Shown one piece after another: positions 8,488-16,954 of a stretch of 64,000 bases of DNA. Source of the DNA: Arthrobacter sp. EPSL27 (lineage in GTDB: Bacteria; Actinomycetota; Actinomycetes; Actinomycetales; Micrococcaceae); contig NZ_LNUT01000002.1 in the NCBI RefSeq assembly GCF_001512305.1, positions 1 to 64,000 of the forward strand, in the 5' to 3' direction. Under the pieces are notes generated by a model. It ran no database searches. It was not told the origin of the DNA and saw only the letters and a program-made list of their open reading frames with translations. Each line of letters opens with the position of its first letter. Position 1 is the first letter of the stretch. Both the position numbers and the translations under genes were made by a program.

Positions 8488-10029
8488 TTAGACAGCAAGA
8501 GCCGTCAGGGTGCCGAGTGACTCCGATTCTGCCTTTGATACGTCCGCTTCCTGCCCCGCAATGCCACCGCTACGTTCATGCCTGCCGGTTTCTCTGAGGT
8601 AGTTCATTCTGGCCGCGATGAAGCCTTCCCGACGGACCTGAATCACGCGTACAAGGCCTGGCCGCGGGGCAATATGCTGCAGACTCTGATCCGGGCGCAG
8701 AGGAGAGCCGGTGCCCTCGGCTGCCAGCAGCGCTGCCCCGACGGCTGGAAGGTGCGATTCTGCGCTCACCTGGATCGGGGCGCTGAACATGTCTGCGGCG
8801 AGCTGAATGAAGGCCTCACCATCGCTCACATCACCGGCCAGGAGGATTTGCTTTGCTGAATCCTGGGGAAAACTTTCCAAGATCAGCTTGTCGGCAAAAA
8901 GGACGCCTTCGACAGCCGCCCAGGCTGCTGCCACTTCGTCCGTATCAGCGTTCAGGCCCAAGAATCCTGCCTGCGGGGTGTCCATCCAGAAGGGGCCCCG
9001 TTCGGCGCGCACGTGCGGTATGAAAAAGGGCGCCCGGGCGATGGTTTCGGGTCCAGCTTCCATGGCCCGGTTCACCATGTTGGGAACGGCATCGCTTCCC
9101 GTTCCGTAGCCTAGCGTTCGAGCGGCGACAGCCAGGGCGAGACCGCCATTGCAGACTCCATGCCGCAGCCACTGGTTCGGCCGGATATAGGCACGCTGCA
9201 GATGGAGGCCGTCCTTTGTGGGCGCCGTGTCATGGTCGGTGATGACGTGGGTGGTGCCGAGGGTGAAGAGGCGGGTCTTGCCCTGGTCGATGCCAGCGGC
9301 GAAGGCGGCGCAGGCCGTGTCCCCTGCTCCAACGACCACCGGAACCCCGGACTGCAGGCACAGCGCCTCTGCGGCCTGATCCGTCAGTCTGCCGAGGGTA
9401 GACAGCGAGGCCTGGACAGGGGGCAGAACCTTGGCGGGAATTCCGATGCGCTTGGCCAGTCCTTCCTGCCACGTCCAGGCACCGACTACGTCGAACGCGC
9501 CGAAGTAGGAAGCCTGCGTGGGGTCCATGGCGAAGTTGCCTGTCAGGCGGTGCCCGATGTAGGTGCCGACCGACCCAAGAACATGGAGGTCTTGGGCTGC
9601 CACCGGCTCCTGGTCCTGCAGCAGCAGATACGCGGCAGCCATGAAGGTGGCCGGGGTCACCCTGTTTCCGAGCAACTCCGCCTCTGCCGGGGACAGCTTG
9701 GACCGGATCGTCTGGACGATCCCGGGCAGGCCGGGCGCCTCGAAGCGGTACCCGGCGCTGAGGTGGCGGCCTATTCCGTCCAGCGGCACTCCAACCGGAG
9801 AATGAACCGATATGCCTATGCCTGCGAGCTCAAGGTGCGCCGCGTCCAGCGCTCGGCACGCCTCCTGAACGCTGCCCCACCAGGAAACGGGGTCCACACG
9901 GCCGGACTCCAGCGGCAGCCCCACGATGTGGGGAGCACGGACCCGGCGCAGCGGGACGCCCGAATCGGTCAGTACGACCGCCTTCGTGGCGGTCGTACCG
10001 ACGTCGATGCCGATGAAGTGCCTGGTCAT
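8488..10029 (-). CDS. FGGY-family carbohydrate kinase
   Basis: The 513-residue kinase has the two-lobe FGGY layout. The N-terminal IGIDVGTTATKAVV phosphate-binding loop and a central VVVGAGDTACAAFAAGI stretch are followed by a C-terminal LLAGDVSDGEAFIQLAADMF adenosine-binding motif. It would phosphorylate a ketose or polyol using ATP in the cytoplasm. It is the last gene of a leftward operon (DeoR regulator, zinc alcohol dehydrogenase, class I aldolase, kinase), seven bases after the aldolase. The natural order is polyol oxidation, phosphorylation, then aldol cleavage. The exact sugar cannot be read from sequence; xylulose-, ribulose- or erythrulose-type substrates are all possible. Confidence 0.88.
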   Translation of the reverse strand: MTRHFIGIDVGTTATKAVVLTDSGVPLRRVRAPHIVGLPLESGRVDPVSWWGSVQEACRALDAAHLELAGIGISVHSPVGVPLDGIGRHLSAGYRFEAPGLPGIVQTIRSKLSPAEAELLGNRVTPATFMAAAYLLLQDQEPVAAQDLHVLGSVGTYIGHRLTGNFAMDPTQASYFGAFDVVGAWTWQEGLAKRIGIPAKVLPPVQASLSTLGRLTDQAAEALCLQSGVPVVVGAGDTACAAFAAGIDQGKTRLFTLGTTHVITDHDTAPTKDGLHLQRAYIRPNQWLRHGVCNGGLALAVAARTLGYGTGSDAVPNMVNRAMEAGPETIARAPFFIPHVRAERGPFWMDTPQAGFLGLNADTDEVAAAWAAVEGVLFADKLILESFPQDSAKQILLAGDVSDGEAFIQLAADMFSAPIQVSAESHLPAVGAALLAAEGTGSPLRPDQSLQHIAPRPGLVRVIQVRREGFIAARMNYLRETGRHERSGGIAGQEADVSKAESESLGTLTALAV

Positions 10030-10036
10030 GGTCCCG

Positions 10037-10870
10037 TTAGGACAGGTGCTTTGCGGCCACGGAGGCTGAGACGCCCTCGTGCACGATCGCGCGCAGGGCT
10101 GTGATCATCTTGGCCGGATCCTCTGCGCCCCAGACGTTGCGGCCGAAGGTGAGGCCGGCCGCGCCTGCCTGCATGACCTTCTCCGCCATCTCGAGGACCT
10201 CCAAGTCGGTGTCGGCCTTGGCGCCGCCGGCAACCATGACCAGGGCCGGGGTTCCGGCCACAACCTCGGCAAAGCTTTCAGTGGAGCCCGTGTACCAGGT
10301 TTTGACGACGTCGACACCGAGTTCCGCTGCTGCGCGGGCCGCGTAGAGCACAGATTCGGCGCTGCCTTTGCGGTCACCCCAGAGTTCCCCGCTGGGGTAG
10401 GCGTGGCAGACGGTCGGCATGCCCACTTCGGCTGCACGTTCCACTGTTGCGGCCAGCATTTCCAGCATCTGCGGCTGGACGGAGGAACCGGCGCTGATGC
10501 CGACGGCGACGGCGTCTGCGCCTAGTCGGACGGCGTCGTCCACGCTGCCGATTGTGGCGTCCAGGGTCGGGTGGAAGTCCACTGAGAACGAGGAGGCCTT
10601 AAGGATCCACGGCAGCGGCTCGGCGTCATGGCCGAGCAGGGCGGCGCCGATGCCCCGTGTGACGGTGATGGCGTTGGGGTGTCCTGCCTTGACCGCGCGG
10701 TAGGTGTCCTCGATCCGGGCAAGCTGGGGGGAAACACCCCGGGGGACTGCCTGATCCAGGGCGACCACGAGGGCTTTTCCAGTGGTTCCGAAGAGACGGC
10801 GCAGACGGATGGCACGTCCCAGTGCGCTGGTGACGCCGATGGGGTTGAAAGCGGTGTTTTCGAAGGACAT
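10037..10870 (-). CDS. Class I (FbaB/LsrF/DeoC-like) aldolase
   Basis: The 277-residue TIM-barrel aldolase belongs to the DeoC/FbaB/LsrF superfamily. The Schiff-base lysine is expected in VDVVKTWYTGSTESF (pattern VK-x-x-Y-x-G). ALVVALDQAVPRG near the N-terminus and LVMVAGGAKADTD near the C-terminal phosphate site are characteristic. It probably cleaves a phosphorylated ketose made by the adjacent FGGY kinase into DHAP and an aldehyde. That coupling is inferred from order and 7-base spacing. LsrF-type thiolase activity was considered but no other AI-2 gene is present. Confidence 0.85.
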   Translation of the reverse strand: MSFENTAFNPIGVTSALGRAIRLRRLFGTTGKALVVALDQAVPRGVSPQLARIEDTYRAVKAGHPNAITVTRGIGAALLGHDAEPLPWILKASSFSVDFHPTLDATIGSVDDAVRLGADAVAVGISAGSSVQPQMLEMLAATVERAAEVGMPTVCHAYPSGELWGDRKGSAESVLYAARAAAELGVDVVKTWYTGSTESFAEVVAGTPALVMVAGGAKADTDLEVLEMAEKVMQAGAAGLTFGRNVWGAEDPAKMITALRAIVHEGVSASVAAKHLS

Positions 10871-10933
10871 CTTGGGTTCTCCTCTTGGACTAAACGGTTG
10901 CGGGGTGTGGGGTCGGACTGAGAGCGAGCTTGT

Positions 10934-11974
10934 TCAGCTGACTCGAGCGGAAACGCCGACCCTCAGGTCGCGGCCCGCCTTTGCTGCTTCAAGGGCGCCG
11001 ACGGTGTCATCGATGCTGAGCGTGGTGGTCACGAGATCATCAACCTTCAGGGTGCCGTCGGCAACGAGTGATGCGACGTATTGGAAATCTGACAAGTGGC
11101 AGGAGGAACTGCCGACGAGGGAGTATTCGTTGTAGTGCACCTCGTTCGCCGACACCTGGAGTGTGTCATTGCCCGTTGGGAAGCCTGCGAAGAGATTAAC
11201 CTTCGCACCGGGGGCCAGTGCGCCGAGGTAGGGCTCGAAAGCGTCGGCCCTGCCCACCGCGACCACCATGGCGTCCACCCCGGCATCGCCGGTGAAATCC
11301 CGGATTGCGGAGACAACGCCGTCTCCGGGCGTCAGGGTCAACTGGGCGCCGGAAGCGGCCGCCACCAGGAGCCTCTCTTCCGAGGGGTCAACGGCAACAA
11401 TCTGCTCCACGCCGATGGCTTTGGCGAGCCGGATGTGCATAAGGCCCAGAGGGCCGCATCCGGTGACCAGCAAGGCCTTGGCGTTGTGCGCGTCAATAAG
11501 TTTGAGCCCGTTGTAGGCGCAGGACATCGGCTCGATGACCGCGGCGCTGTTCGGTTCCACGCCATTGACCTTGACCAAGTTCTGCAGGGCCGCTGCCGGG
11601 ATGCGGACGTACTCCCCGAAACCGCCCGGAAGCTGGTAACCGAAGGCGATACGGTTCCTGCAGATGTTCGCCTTGCCTCGTGTACAAGCGACGCACTCGC
11701 CGCAGGGCACCAGTGGGTACACGGCGACGAGGTCCCCGATGGCCAGGCCGTCTGGCAGGTCCCCGTTGCTTTCGGTGATGGTGCCCGAGAACTCATGGCC
11801 CATCACCGTCGGGTAGCTGACGTTCTTCTTCTTGGTTCCTTCGTAGATGCGGATGTCTGTGCCGCATACAAGGGCTGACTCAACCCGCAGCAGGCAGTCC
11901 CCTGGCTCAAGGGCGGGTATTGGTACATCAACGATGTCCATCTGCATCGGGGCGGAAAGGATTGCTTGCTTCAC
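10934..11974 (-). CDS. Zinc-dependent medium-chain (sorbitol/threonine DH-like) dehydrogenase
   Basis: The 346-residue MDR-family oxidoreductase carries the catalytic-zinc CGTDIRIYEG and GHEF motifs, the structural-zinc cysteines CGECVACTRGKANIC and the Rossmann stretch LLVTGCGPLGLMHIRLAKAIG. GTG 11974 (VKQAIL) is the preferred start because GAAAGG precedes it by seven bases; longer forms add unconserved residues. NAD(P)-linked oxidation of a polyol or secondary alcohol to a ketose is the likely first intracellular step of the leftward operon. It lies 63 bases upstream of the aldolase gene in the transcriptional direction. Confidence 0.9.
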   Translation of the reverse strand: MKQAILSAPMQMDIVDVPIPALEPGDCLLRVESALVCGTDIRIYEGTKKKNVSYPTVMGHEFSGTITESNGDLPDGLAIGDLVAVYPLVPCGECVACTRGKANICRNRIAFGYQLPGGFGEYVRIPAAALQNLVKVNGVEPNSAAVIEPMSCAYNGLKLIDAHNAKALLVTGCGPLGLMHIRLAKAIGVEQIVAVDPSEERLLVAAASGAQLTLTPGDGVVSAIRDFTGDAGVDAMVVAVGRADAFEPYLGALAPGAKVNLFAGFPTGNDTLQVSANEVHYNEYSLVGSSSCHLSDFQYVASLVADGTLKVDDLVTTTLSIDDTVGALEAAKAGRDLRVGVSARVS

Positions 11975-12099
11975 AAAACGGCCTTTCAGTTCTATGGGAG
12001 GGCGCAACAAGTCACCCCTCGGCGTGCCTGTGTCTAAGAGTTGCCTGTACTTACGGGTTGGTAGTTCGGTTCACACTGTTGCCTCAGTTGCCTGTGGGC

Positions 12100-12921
12100 T
12101 CAGCTGGCCTTAGCGTCCTCGTCGGTGGCTTCCAGTTCCACCACGGAAAGGTCAAAGTTTCTTGCTTTTTCAAACGGCCTGAGCGCGTCCCGGCCGGCCG
12201 CGTCATCCGTGATAATGGTGCAGCGGTCCGGCAGAGGAGCCCAGTAGGTTGACCAGTCCGCGTTGAGCTTGGATGAGTCAGCCAGGACTACTGTCCGTCG
12301 TGAGTGCAGGGCCATCAGGGTTTTTAGGCTGTTCTGCTCGAGCGTTCGGGAGGACATTCCCCGGTGGGCGTCCAGGCAGTCCGTGCCAATGAAGGCTATA
12401 TCGGCATGGACGCTGCGAACGACAGATTCTGCGATCGGTCCGATGGTGGACTGATTGGTGGGCCGGAGCGAACCGCCCAGCGCTATGGCGTGGATGTCTG
12501 TATCAGCTTCAGCAAAGACGTTCAGCGCGTTCAGCCCATTGGTTAGGACCGTTAGGCCCGGGATCCTGGCGAGATAGCGGCTCAGCTGGCCCGTCGTCGT
12601 TCCGGCATCGAGCAATACGGTGGCTCCCGGCTGTACGAGTTCCGCCGCCGCCCGGGCGATGGCGTCCTTGGCGGGAGCATGAGTGACCTCCCGTTCCCGC
12701 AGGGTCTGTTCTGCACGCAGGTTCCCGATGACCGCGCCTCCGTATGTACGGGTGATAAGCCCGTTCTGACTCAGATAATCGAGGTCACGCCGGACGGTTG
12801 CGACAGAGACCCCAAAGTGCCGGCTGAGGTCTTCTACCTGGATGCTCCCGCCATTGCTTCTGATCTGCTCCAGGATCAGGTCGCGGCGCTGTCCGGCGCT
12901 GCCAGCTTTCTCAATCATCAT
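12100..12921 (-). CDS. DeoR/GlpR-family transcriptional regulator
   Basis: The 273-residue repressor has an N-terminal DeoR helix-turn-helix (QRRDLILEQI, then VEDLSRHFGVSVATVRRDLDYL). Its DeoR sugar-phosphate sensor domain includes VLLDAGTTTGQLSRYL, LTVLTNGLNAL and a GTDCLDAHRGMSS stretch. Such proteins usually bind a phosphorylated intermediate of the pathway they control. It heads the leftward operon and faces the rightward GntR/TRAP operon across a 313-base gap containing repeated ATCGCTCACC words that are operator candidates. Confidence 0.92.
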   Translation of the reverse strand: MMIEKAGSAGQRRDLILEQIRSNGGSIQVEDLSRHFGVSVATVRRDLDYLSQNGLITRTYGGAVIGNLRAEQTLREREVTHAPAKDAIARAAAELVQPGATVLLDAGTTTGQLSRYLARIPGLTVLTNGLNALNVFAEADTDIHAIALGGSLRPTNQSTIGPIAESVVRSVHADIAFIGTDCLDAHRGMSSRTLEQNSLKTLMALHSRRTVVLADSSKLNADWSTYWAPLPDRCTIITDDAAGRDALRPFEKARNFDLSVVELEATDEDAKAS

Positions 12922-13234
12922 GACCCCTTTGTTGGAAGTGCTTCAATGATTACATCGCTCACCAGTTTGCGTCAACCGATCATTGTGGATGAGTGCGCGG
13001 TTTGCTCATTAATTGCTTCAAAACTTCTACAAACCTCTTGACCGCGGCGAGTCGTGAGCGGTCTAATCATCTGAGGCGTCTCGGAACTACTGAATCGCTC
13101 ACCTGCAGTACGGAGTTTCAAGGAGGTAAACATGAGAGATTCGCTCAACTACTAGTGGGCCCAGCATGAGAAATGTGAAGTGGATCTCAAAAACCTCTTG
13201 TATTCGAAATACGGTATACCGCATACTCGAAGCC
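12922..13234. promoter_or_regulatory. Divergent control region between the two catabolic operons
   Basis: The gap is more AT-rich than its neighbours. The 10-bp word ATCGCTCACC is repeated directly at 12954-12963 and 13094-13103, and a related TTCGCTCA lies at 13139-13146; these may be DeoR sites. Immediately before the GntR gene, GGTATACC (13213-13220) is a perfect palindrome flanked by GTATTC and GCATAC half-words, a plausible GntR/FCD operator overlapping a promoter. No binding data can be inferred beyond the sequence symmetry. Confidence 0.5.
13132..13155 (+). CDS. Seven-codon ORF with a strong ribosome-binding site
   Basis: AAGGAGG stands five bases before ATG 13132, which opens MRDSLNY followed by TAG. 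The very strong ribosome site for so short a frame suggests either a leader peptide for the GntR gene or the surviving start of a gene cut by recombination. The downstream sequence shows no continuation. It is not recognisable as a known leader. Confidence 0.3.
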   Translation: MRDSLNY

Positions 13235-13915
13235 ATGGAGTCAATGATGATGCCAATCCCAGAGCGCAAGCTGAGTTCCCACATGTACCGGGAGCTGGAA
13301 ACCGCGATCGTGGAGTGCTCCTTGCCCCCCGGCACGGCCCTCAGCGACCGTGAGCTTGCGCAGCAGTTTGGAGTGTCAAGGACGCCCGTCCGGGACACTC
13401 TCCACCTTCTCGAATCGTCAGGGCTCGTGGAGCGGGGGCAGCGGACCGGCTGGGCAGTAACCCAGATCAGGCTCCAGGACGTCCTGGAGCTCTACGAGCT
13501 GCGGGCCCTGCTTGAGCCGGCCGGGCTGGGGCGGATTGTCAAATGGGAGGACGGCGCGCTTTCAAAGGTCTCTTCCATGTTCGACGATTTTGCTATCCCA
13601 ATGTCCCAAGGCGACGTGGAGCGATATCTGGTCCGTGACGATGAATTTCACCAGTTGATCATCAAGGCAACAGAGAACTCGCAGCTGACCCGGGCCTATT
13701 ACGTGGTGGACCGTCAACTCGCCCGTTGTAAGCGCTTTGTCTCTTACCAGGACGACTCGCGGCGGGAAGACAGCCTTCGTGAACACCGTCAGGTATGCGA
13801 GGCCCTGGGCAAGCGCGACGAGGGAGCGGCCAAGACGGCGCTTCTCGAGCACATCAGTACCGCTAAAGAGGCGCTCACCGCAGCCATCAAAGCATCCGTC
13901 CCCCTGTCCCTCTAG
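13235..13915 (+). CDS. GntR/FCD-family transcriptional regulator
   Basis: The product of about 226 residues has a GntR winged helix (MYRELETAIVECSLPPGTAL, then ELAQQFGVSRTPVRDTLHLL). It also has an FCD effector domain with the usual acidic/His metal-site residues (LRALLEPAG, DDEFHQLII, EHRQVCEAL). The start is ambiguous among ATGs 13235, 13244, 13247 and 13250; GGAG at 13237-13240 is best spaced for 13247. It lies just upstream of a TRAP transporter operon and likely controls it, binding a sugar-acid effector as many FCD regulators do. A GGTATACC palindrome 15 bases upstream suggests autoregulation. Confidence 0.9.
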   Translation: MESMMMPIPERKLSSHMYRELETAIVECSLPPGTALSDRELAQQFGVSRTPVRDTLHLLESSGLVERGQRTGWAVTQIRLQDVLELYELRALLEPAGLGRIVKWEDGALSKVSSMFDDFAIPMSQGDVERYLVRDDEFHQLIIKATENSQLTRAYYVVDRQLARCKRFVSYQDDSRREDSLREHRQVCEALGKRDEGAAKTALLEHISTAKEALTAAIKASVPLSL

Positions 13916-13950
13916 GGCAGGAAGCCAGCAAGAATTCAAAGGAGAATCAG

Positions 13951-14976
13951 ATGCCCAAGCGCATCCTGGCCGCCGCAGCTGCGGCCGCCACACTTGCCGT
14001 CACCGCCGCACTCACGGGCTGCGGAGGGACAGCCGGCGCCGGAGGAGCGTCCGCCACAACCATCCGTCTCGGTGTGGGTGACCCCGCAGCCTCCTCCGTG
14101 GGCGTGACCGCGAAGCACTTCGCCGAAAAGGTGTCCGAACTCAGCGGCGGCAAGGTCAAAGTTGAGACTTACCCTGACGGCACCCTCTTCGGAGGCGACC
14201 AGAATGCCGCCGTAAACCTGCTGGGAAATGGCACGCTGGACTCCACCATCATCTCGACGTCGGTCTACGCATCCTTCGAGCCGAAGATGAACGCCATTAG
14301 CCTTCCCTATCTCTTCAAGGACGTGGACGAGGTCACCAAGTATTTGAAGGGCGAGCCTGGACAGGAACTTCTGGGATCCCTGGAAAAGCAGGGAATCAAG
14401 GGCGTCGCAATGCTGACCCGCACTCCCCGCCACACCACCAACTCGGTCCGCCCCATCACGCAGCCGGAGGACTTCAAGGACCTGAAGCTCCGCGTTCCAC
14501 AGAACGACCTGTGGGTGAAGTTCTTCGGCTCCTTGGGCGCCAACCCCACGCCGATGGACTTCAAGGAGGTGTACACGGCCCTGCAGCTCGGCACCATTCA
14601 TGGACAGGAAAACCCACTGGAAGTGCCGGTCAACAACAAGTTCTTTGAAGTCCAGGACTACCTCTCCCTGACGGGCCATATCTCCGACGGCTACGTCCTC
14701 GGGTTCAGCAAGAAGAAGTGGGACTCCTTCAACGAGGAAACCCGTAAGGTCCTGCAGGAAGCTGCAGACGAGACGGCTGGCTTCAAGACCAAGTACGACA
14801 ACGATGAAGCCGCCAAGACCCTCGAGAAGCTGACGGCCGAAGGCGTGAAAATCAACGAACTGACGCCGGAAGCCAAGGCGAAGTTCCAGGAGGCAGCGCA
14901 GAAGGTCTACCCGGAGCTCGAAGGCAAGGTCGGCAAGGAATTTGTTGAGTCAAGCCTCAAGTTCCTCAGCCGGTAA
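13951..14976 (+). CDS. dctP: TRAP transporter substrate-binding lipoprotein DctP
   Basis: The 341-residue extracytoplasmic receptor has an N-terminal signal sequence and a lipobox LTGCGG, so it should be lipid-anchored outside the membrane as expected for a Gram-positive. DctP landmarks include GGDQNAAVNLLGNGTLD, a conserved arginine in DLKLRVPQNDLW that binds a substrate carboxylate, and LQLGTIHGQENPLE. A TRAP receptor with this arginine implies an organic or sugar acid as substrate. AAGGAG precedes the ATG. It is the first gene of a dctPQM set. Confidence 0.92.
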   Translation: MPKRILAAAAAAATLAVTAALTGCGGTAGAGGASATTIRLGVGDPAASSVGVTAKHFAEKVSELSGGKVKVETYPDGTLFGGDQNAAVNLLGNGTLDSTIISTSVYASFEPKMNAISLPYLFKDVDEVTKYLKGEPGQELLGSLEKQGIKGVAMLTRTPRHTTNSVRPITQPEDFKDLKLRVPQNDLWVKFFGSLGANPTPMDFKEVYTALQLGTIHGQENPLEVPVNNKFFEVQDYLSLTGHISDGYVLGFSKKKWDSFNEETRKVLQEAADETAGFKTKYDNDEAAKTLEKLTAEGVKINELTPEAKAKFQEAAQKVYPELEGKVGKEFVESSLKFLSR

Positions 14977-15009
14977 AACGTGACGAGCCCAGTGCAGGAG
15001 ACAAGTTCA

Positions 15010-15630
15010 ATGCAGGATAAGGGAACCACCCCCGTCCAGGCTGAGTCCGGTAGGGCTGAAGATCACGGCGACCAGGAATCGGCTGAACACCAAGGGTCCG
15101 AACATGTCGTCAAAGTGGTTCCGGCGGGTGATATGCCGGAGCCACGGGAAATCATCTGGAAGATCGTTGATGCCTTCCTCTTCATCGGGATCACCGCCAT
15201 GCTCCTCACCGTGGCTGCCCAAGTGGTGACCCGCCAGATGGGAGCTTCGCTGCCGTGGACCGAGGAACTGACTCGCTTCCTGTTCATGGACACCACCTTC
15301 CTGGGCATGGCCGCAGGCTTCCGGGCAGCCGCCCACCCCCGCGTCAGCTTCGCGCTGGCGTGGGGGCCGGCGTGGCTCAAGCAGGTTAGCACCCACCTCT
15401 ACGCCCTCTGCGGGACGGTGTTCTTCAGCGTCCTGGTCATCAAGACCTGGGAACTGATGGTGCAGCAACTCGCCAGCGGGGAGTCCAGCCCCGCCCTTGG
15501 CCTGAAAATGTTCCTGGTGACGCTGCCCCTCGTGGTCAGCGCCGCGCTGGCCATTCTCGCGCACATTAAGACTGTCTACTTCTCCCCGTACATGCGTAAG
15601 AAAATTCTCGAAGGAGAGATGATCGCGTGA
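15010..15630 (+). CDS. dctQ: TRAP transporter small permease DctQ
   Basis: The 206-residue protein has four predicted membrane segments and the DctQ-family motif WTEELTRFLF followed by RAAAHPRVSF. ATG 15010 is preferred over GTG 14980 because AGGAG at 14996-15000 serves it. A charged, probably unstructured stretch of about 40 residues precedes the first membrane segment, longer than in most relatives. Its stop overlaps the DctM start (GTGA), implying coupled translation of the two permease subunits. Confidence 0.9.
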   Translation: MQDKGTTPVQAESGRAEDHGDQESAEHQGSEHVVKVVPAGDMPEPREIIWKIVDAFLFIGITAMLLTVAAQVVTRQMGASLPWTEELTRFLFMDTTFLGMAAGFRAAAHPRVSFALAWGPAWLKQVSTHLYALCGTVFFSVLVIKTWELMVQQLASGESSPALGLKMFLVTLPLVVSAALAILAHIKTVYFSPYMRKKILEGEMIA

Positions 15631-16904
15631 GCCTGACTCTGCTGGGCATCTTTATTCTGCTCCTGCTGCTGGGCGTTCCGCTCGCGGTGTCCTTGGGGAT
15701 CGGCGTCATCGCCACGCTGCTGATCTTCGACATCCCCCTCGACTTGCTGCCGCAGTCCATGATGAGTTCGATGAACAGCTTCCTCCTGGTCGCAGTTCCG
15801 CTGTTTGTGCTGGCCGGCAACGTCATGGCCGGGGGAGGCATCTCGGACCGCATTTTCCGTGGCGCGGAAGCCATCTTCGGCCGCTTCCGCGGAGGCCTTG
15901 GCCAGGTGAATATTGCGGCGAGTGCTATCTTCGGCGGCATCTCCGGCTCTTCCGTGGCAGACGTCGTTAGCCTCGGCAAGATCGAAATCAAGGCCATGAC
16001 GGACCACAAGTACCCGCGCCCCTACGCGGCCGCGATGACCATGGTGACGTCCACCCTGTCATCCCTGATGCCGCCGAGCATCCTCATTATCATCGCCGCA
16101 TCGACAGCGAGCGTATCCGTTGGCGCCGCCCTCGCCGGCGGACTGGGTCCTTCAGCGGTTCTGATCATCGTCCTCATGGTCCTGAACTTCATCCTCTCGG
16201 CGCGGCGAGGCTATGGCGAGATCTCGAAGACGACGTTCAAGAAGGGCATCGCTGTCGTCCTCGCCGGCGTTCCGGCACTGGGTGGCCCGGTGGTTATCCT
16301 GGTGGGCATGTTCAGCGGGCTTTTTACGCCCACAGAAGCTGCAGCCGTCGCCGTCTTCTACAGCCTGCTGATAGGCATCTATGTCTACCGGGACATGAAG
16401 TGGCACCAGATGCCGAAGATGATCATCGACGCCGGCCTCACCACCGGAACGATCCTCCTGATCGCCATGATCGCCAACGTGGCCTCCTATATCTTCACCA
16501 TTGACGGGCTGCCAGCCAAGGTCAGCAGCTGGCTCCTCGGCGTCAGCACCGACCCCATCGTCGTGATGCTGCTGATCGGTCTGATCCTGATCATCATCGG
16601 CACGGTAATGGACATTGTTGCCGCCATCCTGCTTTGCTCGCCGGTGCTGATGCCTGCGGCTACGGCGGCTGGGATTGATCCCATCCACTTCGTGGTCTAT
16701 CTCGTTGCTGCGCTCTCTGTCGGCCTGGTTACCCCACCGGTAGGAGTTTCGCTGTTCGCCACCTCGTACGTTAGCGGGCTGCCTATCGAGAAGATTGTGA
16801 AAGCAGCAACGCCGCATTACGCGGTAATGGTGGTCGCTGTCGTCATGCTGGCCATCTTCCCCCAGCTCATTCTTTGGCCGGCCGATTTCCTGACCAACAA
16901 ATAA
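15627..16904 (+). CDS. dctM: TRAP transporter large permease DctM
   Basis: The 425-residue polytopic protein (about twelve hydrophobic segments) carries the DctM signatures VPLFVLAGNVMAGGGISDRI, ASAIFGGISGSSVADV and TPPVGVSLFATSYVSG. It forms the sodium-coupled transport channel with DctQ, taking substrate from the DctP receptor. Fifty bases separate it from the aldehyde dehydrogenase gene, and the following seven genes run the same way, so uptake and breakdown appear to be one transcription unit. Confidence 0.93.
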   Translation: MSLTLLGIFILLLLLGVPLAVSLGIGVIATLLIFDIPLDLLPQSMMSSMNSFLLVAVPLFVLAGNVMAGGGISDRIFRGAEAIFGRFRGGLGQVNIAASAIFGGISGSSVADVVSLGKIEIKAMTDHKYPRPYAAAMTMVTSTLSSLMPPSILIIIAASTASVSVGAALAGGLGPSAVLIIVLMVLNFILSARRGYGEISKTTFKKGIAVVLAGVPALGGPVVILVGMFSGLFTPTEAAAVAVFYSLLIGIYVYRDMKWHQMPKMIIDAGLTTGTILLIAMIANVASYIFTIDGLPAKVSSWLLGVSTDPIVVMLLIGLILIIIGTVMDIVAAILLCSPVLMPAATAAGIDPIHFVVYLVAALSVGLVTPPVGVSLFATSYVSGLPIEKIVKAATPHYAVMVVAVVMLAIFPQLILWPADFLTNK

Positions 16905-16954
16905 CTCTGCTTCCTCACTTTACTTTCCCACTAATCACAGAATCAGGATTCCTC

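Noticed and set aside
8488..12921. AI-2 (Lsr) quorum-signal processing operon, because FGGY kinase plus LsrF-like aldolase are present
   Set aside because: There is no LsrG, LsrB/ABC transporter or LsrR; a zinc alcohol dehydrogenase and DeoR regulator point to ordinary polyol or ketose use.
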